Source: Saccoglossus kowalevskii
Taxonomy: Eukaryota > Hemichordata > Enteropneusta > Harrimaniidae
DNA: 28,443 nucleotides
Direction of reading: 5' to 3'
NCBI RefSeq assembly: GCF_000003605.2
Contig: NW_003112475.1
Coordinates: 92,542-120,984, forward strand
The translations under genes were made by a program, and so were the position numbers. Positions 12,701 to 20,607 of this stretch are shown one piece after another. A model generated the notes under the pieces. That model saw nothing but the letters and a program-made list of their open reading frames with translations, was not told where the DNA came from and ran no database searches. Within the stretch, counting starts at the first letter, position 1; the number at the start of each line of letters is the position of its first letter.

Positions 12701-15700
12701 TTTAATATAATGTATATCGGTTATAGAAAAGAATACAAAAATGTCAATAGGCATATCATCTATTCAAATAGAAAATGTATAAAATCAAATTTATGGTAAC
12801 CAACACATGCAACTTGCATTAATATACTGTAAACCATTTAATTTTTATGTTTTGAGGATGTCAACTTGAACTTTGATGACATGTATGAATTCAGAAACAT
12901 TTACCGGGGTAGGTCAACAGCAATTGCTGACATATTCAAGCTATATGCATGTGTACATGTATTTACAATACTAATTATGTGGCATTCTAGCCCCAAAACA
13001 AAGATAAATCAACTGTAATCAACCCAAAGTAGAATTTTAAAAACACATTCACTTCAAATGACAAATTTCCTAATATTTAGGACCGCCCAAAGTTGATTTA
13101 AATCAATAACAGGGAGCAAACAATTATTTCCTAATACAGTATGTGACCATAATCTTTCACTCATTTAATGGTTTACAGAGTGATAATATATTGGCACCAA
13201 TCAGCTGTATTACAACTGTTACAGATTATATTTGGATGTTATCTGAATGACAATCAAACCTCTTATCAATATTACATCTATGGATTAGGGGTCATCTCAC
13301 AAGTTCATCTTGACTACACCGCTACATTCAATATTACATGTATGGATTAGGGATCATCTCACAAGTTCATCTTGACTACACCGCTACATTCAATATTACA
13401 TCTATGGATTAGGGGTCATCTCACAAGTTCATCTTGACTACACCGCTACATTCAATATTACATGTATGGATTAGGGATCATCTCACAAGTTCATCTTGAC
13501 TACACCGCTACATTCAATATTACATCTATGGATTAGGGGTCATCTCACAAGTTCATCTTGACTACACCGCTACATTCAATATTACATATATGGATTAGGG
13601 ATCATCTCACAAGTTCATCTTGACTACAACGCTACATTCTACATTACATACTTAGCATTAGGGATCATCTCAAAAATGCATTTTGACTACAATGCTTAAT
13701 TCAATATTACATCTACACACTTAGCATTAAGGATCATCTCACAAGTTCATTTTTACTACAATGCTTAATTCAATATTACATCTACACACTTAGTATTAGG
13801 GATCATCTCAAAAGTTCATTTGACTACAATGCAACATTCTCAGCATTAGAAATCATTTTGCACTTAATGGTAATGCATGCATTTGGCATCCTTCAATTGT
13901 CATGCAGTTACTATTCAATGCAAGTTTTCCATATTTAATACAATTTAGAGAACACCTGCTGCCATAGTTACCTGCTATAACTGAATTCACTAGTTGAGTG
14001 ATGTCAATATTAGGGTTACTATATACATCAATAGATAAATCACAATCTCCCGGAGTATGGGTACTGCTATCACCTCCTGTAAACAATACAGATAAAAGGT
14101 TAAAACATCCATGTATTAAGTATTGAAGTGATTTAAATCACAATGTTGATATAAAAATGAGATTCTCAAGTATTTGTCAATTTGTTTCAATTTGACTAAA
14201 ATAAAATGGCGCCATTAAATATTGAAGACCATGTGTGCATTCCCAATCTAGTTTTAAAGTGATCAGATCTTAGATGAATTTATCCTGATTTTATGTGTTT
14301 GCCAAATAAACAAGTAAAAAAATAAAATTATGAAGTTAAGCACAATGATAAATATACAGTTGACAACACATGGAGCAATCTTTGTGGGCACTCAATGTGT
14401 TACAGGTGAGATGGACATTTAAGGCAGTTGACAACACATGGAGCAATCTTTGTGGGCACTCAATGTGTTACAGGCGAGATGGACATTTAAGGCAGTTGAC
14501 AACACATGGAGCAATCTTTGTGGGCACTCAATGTGTTACAGGTGAGATGGACATTTAAGGCAGTTGACAACACATGGAGCAATCTTTGTGGGCACTCAAT
14601 GTGTTACATGTGAGATGGACATTTAAGGCAGTTGACAACACATGGAGCAATCTTTGTGGGCACTCAATGTGTTACAGGTGAGATGGACATTTAAGGCAGT
14701 TGACAACACATGGAGCAATCTTTGTGGGCACTCAATGTGTTACAGGTGAGATGGACATTTACATCAGTTTTCGATAAAAACTGATTTTGTTTAAAAACTT
14801 TTTCAAGAATTACACATAAATGTTATGAATCAATGTATCAAAATGATGTCTGTAATTTATGATATTCTAAACGGAACAATGGAACTAGGAGGGTAAAACG
14901 TACATGAAAGAGTAATTTATGCAAAAAATTAAAATATCTAATTTAGATTGATTGTTGTATCAACATTTCAAATAAAGACTAATCTCAACACATGAATTAT
15001 TTTCACAAAAAAATGTTTTGAATGCCAGCGAATTAAATATCAGATAAAAAGTGTTTATAGACTAATTTATTTTCAGTCCCAAATCAAGCCCATTTCATAA
15101 ATTGTAATATTTTTCGGATCTTTCAATCAACTACATGTATATATAGCATCATGACATGTCTTAAATGTTATTTTCACTATCTACAGCATCAGCTCTTTTA
15201 ACAAGTGACCTGATGGTGAAAATAGCTCTGATGTTTCAGCAGAGCACAGTTTAGCAATAATAAGTAAATGCATATAGTGAACATCATTGTGGGGGAATAA
15301 ATAACCTTGGCTTTCTTTACATTCTATTTGAGTGTTGCAAGCATAAGTTTAAATATTGATACCCAGGTTTTAGATTCATCATTCAGTTGTGGGATGTTTG
15401 TGAATACGGGTAGGTGATTTGTATAAGCTTGACACATTTCATACGTGTCACTGATTCTCGTCATCTTTGTTGTAACAATCACCTAGACATACATGTATCA
15501 CACACAGTCACTGAAGTATAAATACCACACAGTTCAAAGCATTAATAATCCTAAATTTACAACCATAAATTTTCACGACAAACGTACATTGCAGAACACT
15601 GTGTACTTGGGTTAGCAGCCTGCAAACCATATGTCAAGAAATATTTAAAAAAAATGTATTTATATAAAATACAAACATTCATACCTTGTAATAACTCGAT

Positions 15701-18096
15701 TACAAATAAAATTAGCAGAATTTAACATCAACCACACATATAAATGACACACAGACTAGTTCCGGGTTCTATTCTATTTTAAGAACCTGTTCTATACATT
15801 ATTTATATGTACAGGGCAAAACCAGCATTTATTATTCTGATACAAAGAGGTGTCATTGTTTGCTGTGCTGGTTATTAATCTCTGCAGGAATATTGGAATA
15901 TTCCATTTTCCCCACTGGCGTTTTTAGTATTTTTCCTCTAATCAATCAGAATTTAACTGTTCACAAATAATTGTTTCGATACAAATTGAGTAAATCAAAT
16001 CAATAAAATCAACTCGCCTTTACACATGCAGCTTTTTAAGTGTACCTTCTAAGCAGATATGACATGCTAACTGACACATAACAAATTGTTATGGCACAAT
16101 AATTTGCACTGATTCACTGGCTCATCATTGGTGGAACCAAAAATCTTACATTCATATAGTGATCTTAAAACATTTATACTACATTTTTTTTTCCCTGTAG
16201 ACCAATTAACCTCCTAGGAACAACAAGCTGACTCAACTTGATTTTGGGAAGATTCTATTTTTACTTTAGTTTTTTGATACAATGACATGATTGCACGTAC
16301 CTCATTCACAACAGCAATTTATCAGAGCCCAACAGCCTGAGCCAACTTGAGCCAGCAAAAAAAGATATGTTAACTCATTTGGCTCAAGTAGAGTTTGGCT
16401 CTGATAAACCCTCAGTTGAACTCACATAGGACTGAGACCAGACATAGCCAGTCTAATGCATAAAGGCCAGAATTGAAAGAAAGAAAAGCAAGCTAGACTA
16501 TAAACCAGTAATCATTTTACATATTCCAAATACTGTAAAGTTTAGCAGTTAATTTTTGTCGCTATCCCTTTCATCATTTTGGCTTGTAGCATTACAAATA
16601 TAGACTGTCTGAAAGACTATGACACATACTGACATAGTATATCGTATTTTCACCATTAGTAGTGAATACACTGACTGTGTGTGTCTGGAACCTGTGCTGA
16701 CAAACACAGGGCTAGATGGCTTTTTTTTAAATATTTTGTCGGCTAAATCTGCATTCAGTTCATACATCACATTGGTTTACATTTAACTCAGCATACACCT
16801 ATTCACAGAGTACCGGGTATTGGGTTGCTGTTAGGGAATATAGTTTTAACCTCAAGACCTTTCTTAACACGCATATCATCTAGGGATTAAAAACAAGACT
16901 TTGGGTCAAAATCAGTTCTCTGACTCTGAGCGAAAGTAGACCATAGTCGACACAGTTACATGCAATATGTACTTTGCCTGCACTTATACTGGAGATGCAC
17001 TTGTGGCATACATTTAAGGTGTTGATTACATCATTTTTTTCTCACAACACTTACCTTTGTTTGTTTCACCACTGGATGAGTTATCTACTGGTTTCACTAA
17101 AGTTTCCACCTTATTGTTTTCACTGCTAATATTCTCAGTCTCTAATGTTCCTGAAGAAAGACCAACTTTTTTCTCAGAATAAATGTCTACTACAAGTCTT
17201 TTAATTTCTTTTTCTAGATCGCTCAACTCTTGTGTGAGTTCTTCAACACTTTGTTGCTGTGGTTCTATAGATGACTCTTCAGTACTGCTAATGTCTCTAG
17301 CTATGATCTGTTCCACCGGTTCACCATCTATAATAATATCCCCTAACACCTCCTCTTCTTCTTCTATTGGTGAGCGAATAGGTTGAAACAAAGCGCTATC
17401 ACGACTTGCTCTCCTCACCTCGGTACCTAGATTCCCAACACCTATTCCGTCACCATTCCCAGTTGTGTTACTGGAGGACAGTTTCACATTTTCTGGGGAG
17501 TTTTTGATCTGATCTGCTAAATGGTGCAGATCTCGTTGTGGAAAAAAGCTTGTATCATGCGTTCCAGGATGGTTGTAGTTTGAGAAACTATAGCTGGCAC
17601 CACTTAAAATACTACTACCATTACTGGTAATACTTGCAGGAGAACCCCTACCCTTAATCACCTCCCCACCATGCACACCAAAGTCACCACCAAAACCTAG
17701 AACACCACTCCCACTGACTACAGACTCTGCATCTGAGTGGTAGCTTATCTCGGACATATGACCTTTGACCTCAATGTTTTTCGGGTCAAATGTTGAATCA
17801 AAGTTTTGTTTTCGAGTTGCTACTTGATTGTTACGGTAGTTAGCTTCAAGACAGTCTTCTGCTTTTGAAAGCTGAAATTCATAAAACTGTTTGAATTGTT
17901 TTTCTGTTTGTTCACTTCTCACAGTATTTTCTTCAGATGTACTGTATGGTTTCTGATATCTTCTCCACTGCTCAATGTCAGTATCATATGATACCAACAC
18001 GTCAAAGGAATCCAAGTTAAATGTCTCTTCTACGATAGTGTTGTCTGTTTCATGTGTAACTTCTTCCTCTAAAAAACTAATATACACTGGATCCAT
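3582..18096 (-). CDS. GOLGA3: Golgin subfamily A member 3 (golgin-160) orthologue, nine coding exons, 3' end not found
   Basis: Golgin-160 is a peripheral Golgi coiled-coil protein involved in Golgi positioning and membrane traffic. I join exons 17055-18096, 13972-14076, 11892-12014, 11198-11349, 7795-9744, 6179-7361, 5194-5408, 4520-4663 and 3582-3716. All have GT-AG borders and matching phases, giving 1,683 codons with no stop. Residues 1 to about 800 are low-complexity and Ser/Thr/Glu-rich, with a basic Lys/Arg/Ser cluster near 599-621. The rest is nearly continuous heptad coiled coil. Recognition rests on blocks shared with vertebrate GOLGA3: REKAMLEGKLESMASEAESA, LTETQQKALQEKEMLAKHLE, EKTELVKRLTLAQ, MALELERERGRLAG and HTSVLETALARRE. 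The visible part already exceeds the human protein (about 1,500 aa) because the head is long. By comparison about 200 C-terminal residues are still missing. The identification is firm; small missed exons cannot be excluded. Confidence 0.9.
4520..4663 (-). CDS. GOLGA3: GOLGA3 coding exon 8
   Basis: A 144-nt, phase-0 exon with acceptor GTTTCAACAG and donor GTAAACTG. It encodes 48 coiled-coil residues starting LTAESNERSKLQRQSHSLS and ending EELSKIKE. A second AG seven bases inside the exon (after TTGACAG) is possible but would break the phase. Confidence 0.85.
5194..5408 (-). CDS. GOLGA3: GOLGA3 coding exon 7
   Basis: A 215-nt exon with acceptor GTTTCTTTTTAG and donor GTATTG, codons 1519-1590. 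The segment HTSVLETALARRESSLTEMV lies exactly where vertebrate golgin-160 has a closely similar block, directly after the ERGRLAG block that ends the previous exon. The coiled coil continues to EIKKK at the donor. It is broken by internal stops only outside these borders. Confidence 0.9.
6179..7361 (-). CDS. GOLGA3: GOLGA3 coding exon 6 (central coiled coil)
   Basis: An 1,183-nt exon with acceptor CTGTTTCTCAG and donor GTAAATA, entering in phase 0 and leaving after one base. It codes residues 1125-1518, which are heptad coiled coil throughout. LRNEKIALESALATAHEEK and MALELERERGRLAG match the equivalent blocks of vertebrate golgin-160. The open frame runs about 65 nt into the upstream intron, so an ATG at 7427 is not the real start. 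Confidence 0.92.
7362..7794. other. GOLGA3 intron between exons 5 and 6
   Basis: 433 bp, with an interrupted (AAT)n microsatellite at about 7456-7493. Nothing else seen. Confidence 0.75.
7795..9744 (-). CDS. GOLGA3: GOLGA3 coding exon 5 (end of head domain and start of coiled coil)
   Basis: A 1,950-nt exon, phase 0 at both ends, with acceptor TTGTTTTATTTTAG and donor GTAAATG. It codes residues 475-1124, starting LAGDVHEPPTKLPAPEYFKP. It contains a Ser/Thr-rich region, a basic cluster (REKSKKSRKSGKRGKH) and a SFFGSIFSW hydrophobic patch. From about residue 802 it becomes coiled coil. The segments VMREKAMLEGKLESMASEAE and LAKHLEAIEADMMNREATFE align with vertebrate golgin-160 and give the strongest identification of the gene. 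The exon ends in LTLAQ, also conserved. Confidence 0.92.
9915..10830 (-). mobile_element. Hairpin-ended non-autonomous repeat with five to six diverged internal units
   Basis: Units of about 95-160 bp repeat the string TATGCAAATTAGGTAATTAA, then AAACTAATC, CTATGTACCAAGTTTCATTG and ACTTGAGATATCAGTGGAAA. After the last unit come GGAACAGACGGGGACACACA, a CA-rich tract, and a hairpin at 10797-10830 (GACTCCC...GGGAGTC). Read on the minus strand the order is hairpin, simple repeat, tandem units, as in the element at 22250. It lies in the GOLGA3 intron between exons 4 and 5. Confidence 0.65.
11198..11349 (-). CDS. GOLGA3: GOLGA3 coding exon 4
   Basis: A 152-nt exon with acceptor CAATTTTTAG and donor GTATATG, entering with two bases and leaving in phase 0. 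It encodes NPNFKSASAEQISAVIAKAE, then a polar lysine-rich stretch ending TPVKE. The reading frame stays open past both splice sites into the intron, but only this stretch has phases that fit. Confidence 0.75.
11350..11891. other. GOLGA3 intron between exons 3 and 4
   Basis: 542 bp, with a G-rich tract (GTGGGGGTGGGGGTGGGGGG-like) near 11407-11428. Open frame beyond exon 4 on the minus strand is read-through into the intron, not extra exon. Confidence 0.65.
11892..12014 (-). CDS. GOLGA3: GOLGA3 coding exon 3
   Basis: A 123-nt exon with acceptor GCATTTTATAG and donor GTAACTT, in phase with its neighbours. It encodes a Ser/Gln-rich linker including TMRSSSVGSKEERPQSAGSS and NDMLQALSQSSGFALQQSSI. 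It is too short to identify alone; support comes from phase continuity. Confidence 0.75.
12015..13971. other. GOLGA3 intron between exons 2 and 3
   Basis: About 2 kb. From 12015 to 13266 I see unique AT-rich DNA only; the 62-bp minisatellite fills 13267-13838. Confidence 0.7.
13267..13838. repeat. 62-bp minisatellite, about nine copies
   Basis: Units start at 13267, 13329, 13391, 13453, 13515, 13577 and 13639 (exact 62-bp steps), then 13702 and 13771 (diverged, 63 and 69 bp). A typical unit begins CAATATTACATCTATGGATT and ends CTACACCGCTACATT. Copies 1, 3 and 5 read TTAGGGGTCATC and copies 2, 4 and 6 TTAGGGATCATC, a two-unit higher-order repeat. It lies in the GOLGA3 intron next to exon 2. 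Confidence 0.92.
13972..14076 (-). CDS. GOLGA3: GOLGA3 coding exon 2
   Basis: A 105-nt exon with acceptor TTGTTTACAG and donor GTAACT. It enters after one base, leaves after one base, and reads GDSSTHTPGDCDLSIDVYSN followed by a NPNIDITQLVNSVIA segment. The open frame runs exactly between the two splice sites and the phases match both neighbours. No domain is recognised. Confidence 0.75.
14357..14764. repeat. 68-bp minisatellite, six near-identical copies
   Basis: Six units, starting at 14357, 14425, 14493, 14561, 14629 and 14697, each begin CAGTTGACAACACATGGAGC and end ATGGACATTTAAGG (the last slightly different). Very few differences separate the copies (CAGGCGAG in copy 2, CATGTGAG in copy 4). 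AACACAT and ATGTGTT within a unit can pair. It lies in the GOLGA3 intron about 280 bp upstream (in transcription sense) of exon 2. Confidence 0.95.
16318..16408. repeat. 91-bp inverted repeat (small foldback)
   Basis: TTTATCAGAGCC at the left end is matched by GGCTCTGATAAA at the right. Further inside, TGAGCCAACTTGAGCC pairs imperfectly with GGCTCAAGTAG. It could be a very short MITE or a hairpin. No clear target duplication. Confidence 0.55.
17055..18096 (-). CDS. GOLGA3: GOLGA3 coding exon 1 (start codon exon)
   Basis: Codes residues 1-347, starting MDPVYISFLEEEV. The start is the first ATG after an in-frame TAA eight codons upstream and has a good context (G at -3, G at +4). The exon ends AAA-G before GTAAGTG, leaving one base that pairs with the two-base entry of the next exon. 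The product is acidic, Ser/Gly-rich and mostly low complexity; near its end a short Glu/Leu-rich stretch (EELTQELSDLEKEIKRL) looks like an isolated coiled coil. This head is not recognisably conserved, so its membership rests on strand, phase and open frame. A likely acceptor at 18156-18157 would make the mRNA exon 17055-18155, with a 59-nt leader. Confidence 0.8.
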
Positions 18097-18115
18097 ACCA
18101 CCATGGCAATGCCAT
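18069..18115 (-). promoter_or_regulatory. Two overlapping upstream ORFs across the GOLGA3 start codon
   Basis: Two upstream ATGs, at 18115 and 18104 (minus strand), open short ORFs of 12 and 11 codons ending at TAG 18077-18079 and TAG 18069-18071. Both overlap the main ATG at 18096, in the two other frames. Both have a purine at -3 and G at +4. They count only if the leader starts upstream, as the acceptor at 18156-18157 suggests. Confidence 0.5.
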
Positions 18116-18405
18116 GCTTAGATTAATGTAAAAAGTAACACCACAGTCAGACAGTCTGAAAACCAAAGGTATGAACAGAATTAGTGAAAATACAAATTTT
18201 GCATTGTGTGAATGATTTGCCGAATTTGTTTATATTGTGCTATTATGCCAAGTTGCCAGCCACACCCATTATTAGTGAAACCCCAACACACCTAGTAGCA
18301 CAGAAGTACTATTGTTGGTAAACAACTCAACACAATGGCAATGTTTCTATACATGAGTAAAGGTAATTTGAAGACGGGTGGCAGTCATGGTTTTGTCACT
18401 TCCAT

Positions 18406-18932
18406 GTGCTTGATATGGGTCTCATACTATGCATAGAAATGTATACACAGGGCAACAAAAAATTAGATTTATACAAAATAATTAATAAGTATGTTTTTGA
18501 AAAGTATTTAGATGACATTACAAATAAAAACCACAGGATTGCTCTGACAAGATTTGGAGTATTGGCACATTTCATACCAGTTGAATCTGGGAGACATTCA
18601 GGGATTAAGAGAGAAGAAAGACTACGATTGTAACAAGATTGGAGATGAAAAACATTACCTATTTCATTGTCAATATAACATTATCAAAGAATGTAGACAT
18701 AAATTTCTCTCAGCTCTCTTTATTTATGAGCCACTTTTTCAAAATTTTAGTATTGGTGATCTATTCATTGATATTCTCTCCAGTTGTGACAAGTTTATAG
18801 TTTCCAATTTTGCTTTGTTTGTTTTTTGTATTTTAGATCTGTTTTATTTTGCAGTAATGTCTTTTGCTCTTTTGGACATTGCCTTACATTTGTTTGTGTA
18901 CGTTCCAAATAAAATATCATATCATATCATAC
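18406..18932 (+). mobile_element. 3' end of a non-LTR (LINE) retrotransposon, frameshifted fragment
   Basis: The C-terminal end of a reverse-transcriptase polyprotein is seen in two frames. The first gives NKNHRIALTRFGVLAHFIPV and ESGRHSGIKREER and stops at 18631-18633. The second continues with IGDEKHYLFHCQYNI, the usual DExHFLxxC ending of CR1/Jockey-like elements. So there is one frameshift near 18,620-18,645, and the 5' part is gone. The copy ends with AAATAAA and an (ATATC)n pentamer tail at about 18912-18931, which marks the 3' end. It lies in the probable 5'UTR intron of GOLGA3, on the opposite strand. Clade not assigned. Confidence 0.8.
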
Positions 18933-19646
18933 AAGGTTTATTTACACAAAATTTGAATGCATGCATTTAAATAACATTAATTAGCAATGAACCTTTTATA
19001 AAGGCAATCATTTTATAGGACAAAATCAAAATTTTAAGTAAAACATTTGCCATTATGACTCTTGATTTGTTTCCTGTACAATAATCAAGTTCCTAAATTT
19101 ATAATTAATACCGGAAGGATGATCAAAGTTATTTGTCATTGCATTCGCACAAACGTTGAACAATACTAGTCCATGCTTCTTAGCTTAGTTGGGTCTGCAC
19201 AGATTTTGAAGCAAAAATCAAAGCAACAATAGAAAGATGAAAAAACATGTTATTCAATAAATACTTCAGGTTTCAGGTTAGCTTGCAAACACCATGAATT
19301 TCAGATTTGTTCATTGGCTACTGACTGTCCAATCAACAACCTGCATCCTTGAAAATTCAGTGAACGACCAATTTTCACCCAATTGTCTATGAATTTTTGA
19401 TGAATTCAGCCAAGTGGTTAGATAGGTTATTTATTAGAGATGCCCAGGGAAGCAAAATTTGAAAAATCAGCGATAATACAGAGTTTCAAAAACATATATG
19501 TAGTGTATATAAACACAAATAATATTTGTTACATTGTAAAATAAAGACCCATTCTCGCATTAAATATTGAGTCTTAAGAAATTGTCGTAGAGAGTCCAGT
19601 TCTAAAATATATTATGTTATAAATCACATCATGTAGGGAATGACTA

Positions 19647-19731
19647 TATATAAAAGCCATGAAAGCATAAATACACAATTCATAGAACTGCACAGCTGCG
19701 ACTGAGCTTTGCAAGGAGTTATTTGACGTCA
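19647..19731 (+). promoter_or_regulatory. TATA-like and CRE motifs
   Basis: TATATAAAAG at 19647-19656 fits a TATA box and TGACGTCA at 19724-19731 is a perfect CRE palindrome. No transcript is recognised downstream. They lie inside the probable 5'UTR intron of GOLGA3. Confidence 0.25.
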
Positions 19732-20178
19732 GCTGGTAATATTATGATGAATTATCAAAAGCTAAAAAAGTAACAGCAAAAATAAAAACAAAAACAAAAA
19801 TTGTATTTGTGGCAAATTAATTTGTATGATATATGGTAAAGTAATAAATTTTAATTTAATGACTTCATTAAATATGAATGACTTTATGTTATTGTCACCA
19901 AGAAGAGAGGAAAGAGGGTTTACACCTCAGTTTAGGTTAGCTCAGGTTGTTTAATTAACTCAGCACATTTCGCGAAGAGGGGGGTACATTTACTCGGCAC
20001 TTACTGAGAATATCTATAATAATATTAGGTTCAGGTCCATAACCGGGGATTCACACATGACAAAATCAGAAAAAGAAGTAAATAGACAATGCGGTGATAA
20101 ATTTCAAAGCATCTTGGGCGGATTGTGTGATAGCAAATGCCACGGTTAAAAGACTATTACCTCTATGGTCAGAGCATG

Positions 20179-20206
20179 GAGGTATAAACAGATCTGTTTA
20201 TACCTC
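20179..20206. repeat. 28-bp perfect palindrome
   Basis: GAGGTATAAACAGA is followed at once by its exact reverse complement. CCTCTATGGTCAGAG to its left and CCTCTAAAGTCAGAG to its right form a near-identical direct repeat. It lies about 370 bp upstream of the PANTS-like start. Confidence 0.85.
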
Positions 20207-20399
20207 TAAAGTCAGAGTAAACTGTCTTTTACGTGTATACAATGATCCTGACCCTGGGTGCATAAAATATCATAACATAACTTTCATTCCGAATGTCCGC
20301 TCCAGAGTAACGTCGAGACAATTTTGACATTTACCACCCACGTTTATAACTGTCACTCGTATTTTCACCAATTATGTGCCAACATAATGTTTAACTCAC

Positions 20400-20571
20400 C
20401 TAACAGACTACATATTTCCATGGAAACAGACCTAAAATTGCAGTTATTATCCTCAAACCGCCGGCAGTTCCAAGTTTCTGGGCGAACGAAACTGATACAC
20501 TGCTGACGCGTCGACCCGGAAGTGGGCTGACCTCTCGCAGTGTACGAGATTAGGAGGATACGAGAGTGAAC
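20400..20571. promoter_or_regulatory. Probable bidirectional promoter, GOLGA3 (left) and PANTS-like gene (right)
   Basis: The segment is richer in CpG than its surroundings. On the minus strand a strong donor (CTGTTAG before GTGAGT, with exon edge at 20400) could end a non-coding first exon of GOLGA3 that splices to the acceptor at 18156-18157. On the plus strand the PANTS-like start codon is at 20572. CCCGGAAGTG at 20515-20524 fits the ETS/GABP core-promoter consensus, common in bidirectional housekeeping promoters. No TATA box is seen. The minus-strand leader exon is inference. Confidence 0.5.
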
Positions 20572-20607
20572 ATGAACGAGGCCGAGGGCTCCGTGTACGA
20601 GACAGGG
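20572..20607 (+). CDS. C22orf39: PANTS-like gene exon 1
   Basis: Encodes MNEAEGSVYETG and ends in phase 0 before donor GTTTGTA. It lies in the CpG-containing promoter segment. Intron 1 is only 108 bp. Confidence 0.8.

Larger units (their letters stand above)
14077..17054. other. GOLGA3 intron between exons 1 and 2
   Basis: About 3 kb. It holds the 68-bp minisatellite and the 91-bp foldback. The remainder (14,765-16,317 and 16,409-17,054) is AT-rich with no recognised gene or element. Confidence 0.65.
18156..20399 (-). other. Probable 5'UTR intron of GOLGA3
   Basis: Bounded on the minus strand by donor GTGAGT (20394-20399) and acceptor GGTTTTCAG (ending at 18156). It holds the LINE fragment, the 28-bp palindrome, and the TATA and CRE motifs. 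From 18,935 to 20,090 I see nothing else. Confidence 0.45.

Noticed and set aside
13168-13350. 60-codon ORF entering the 62-bp array
   Set aside because: Chance reading of minisatellite DNA; the unit length is not a multiple of three.
14370-14558. 62-codon ORF in the 68-bp array
   Set aside because: Translation of the repeat; 68 is not a multiple of three, so the frame shifts with each unit.
13267-14764. CRISPR-like regular repeats
   Set aside because: Units are directly contiguous with no unique spacers, in an intron of an animal gene; they are minisatellites.
16549-16770. 73-codon minus-strand ORF
   Set aside because: Lies in a GOLGA3 intron, phase does not fit as an exon, and no similarity is seen.
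20094-20327. 77-codon plus-strand ORF upstream of the PANTS-like gene
   Set aside because: Crosses the 28-bp palindrome, has no similarity and lies in promoter or leader-intron DNA.
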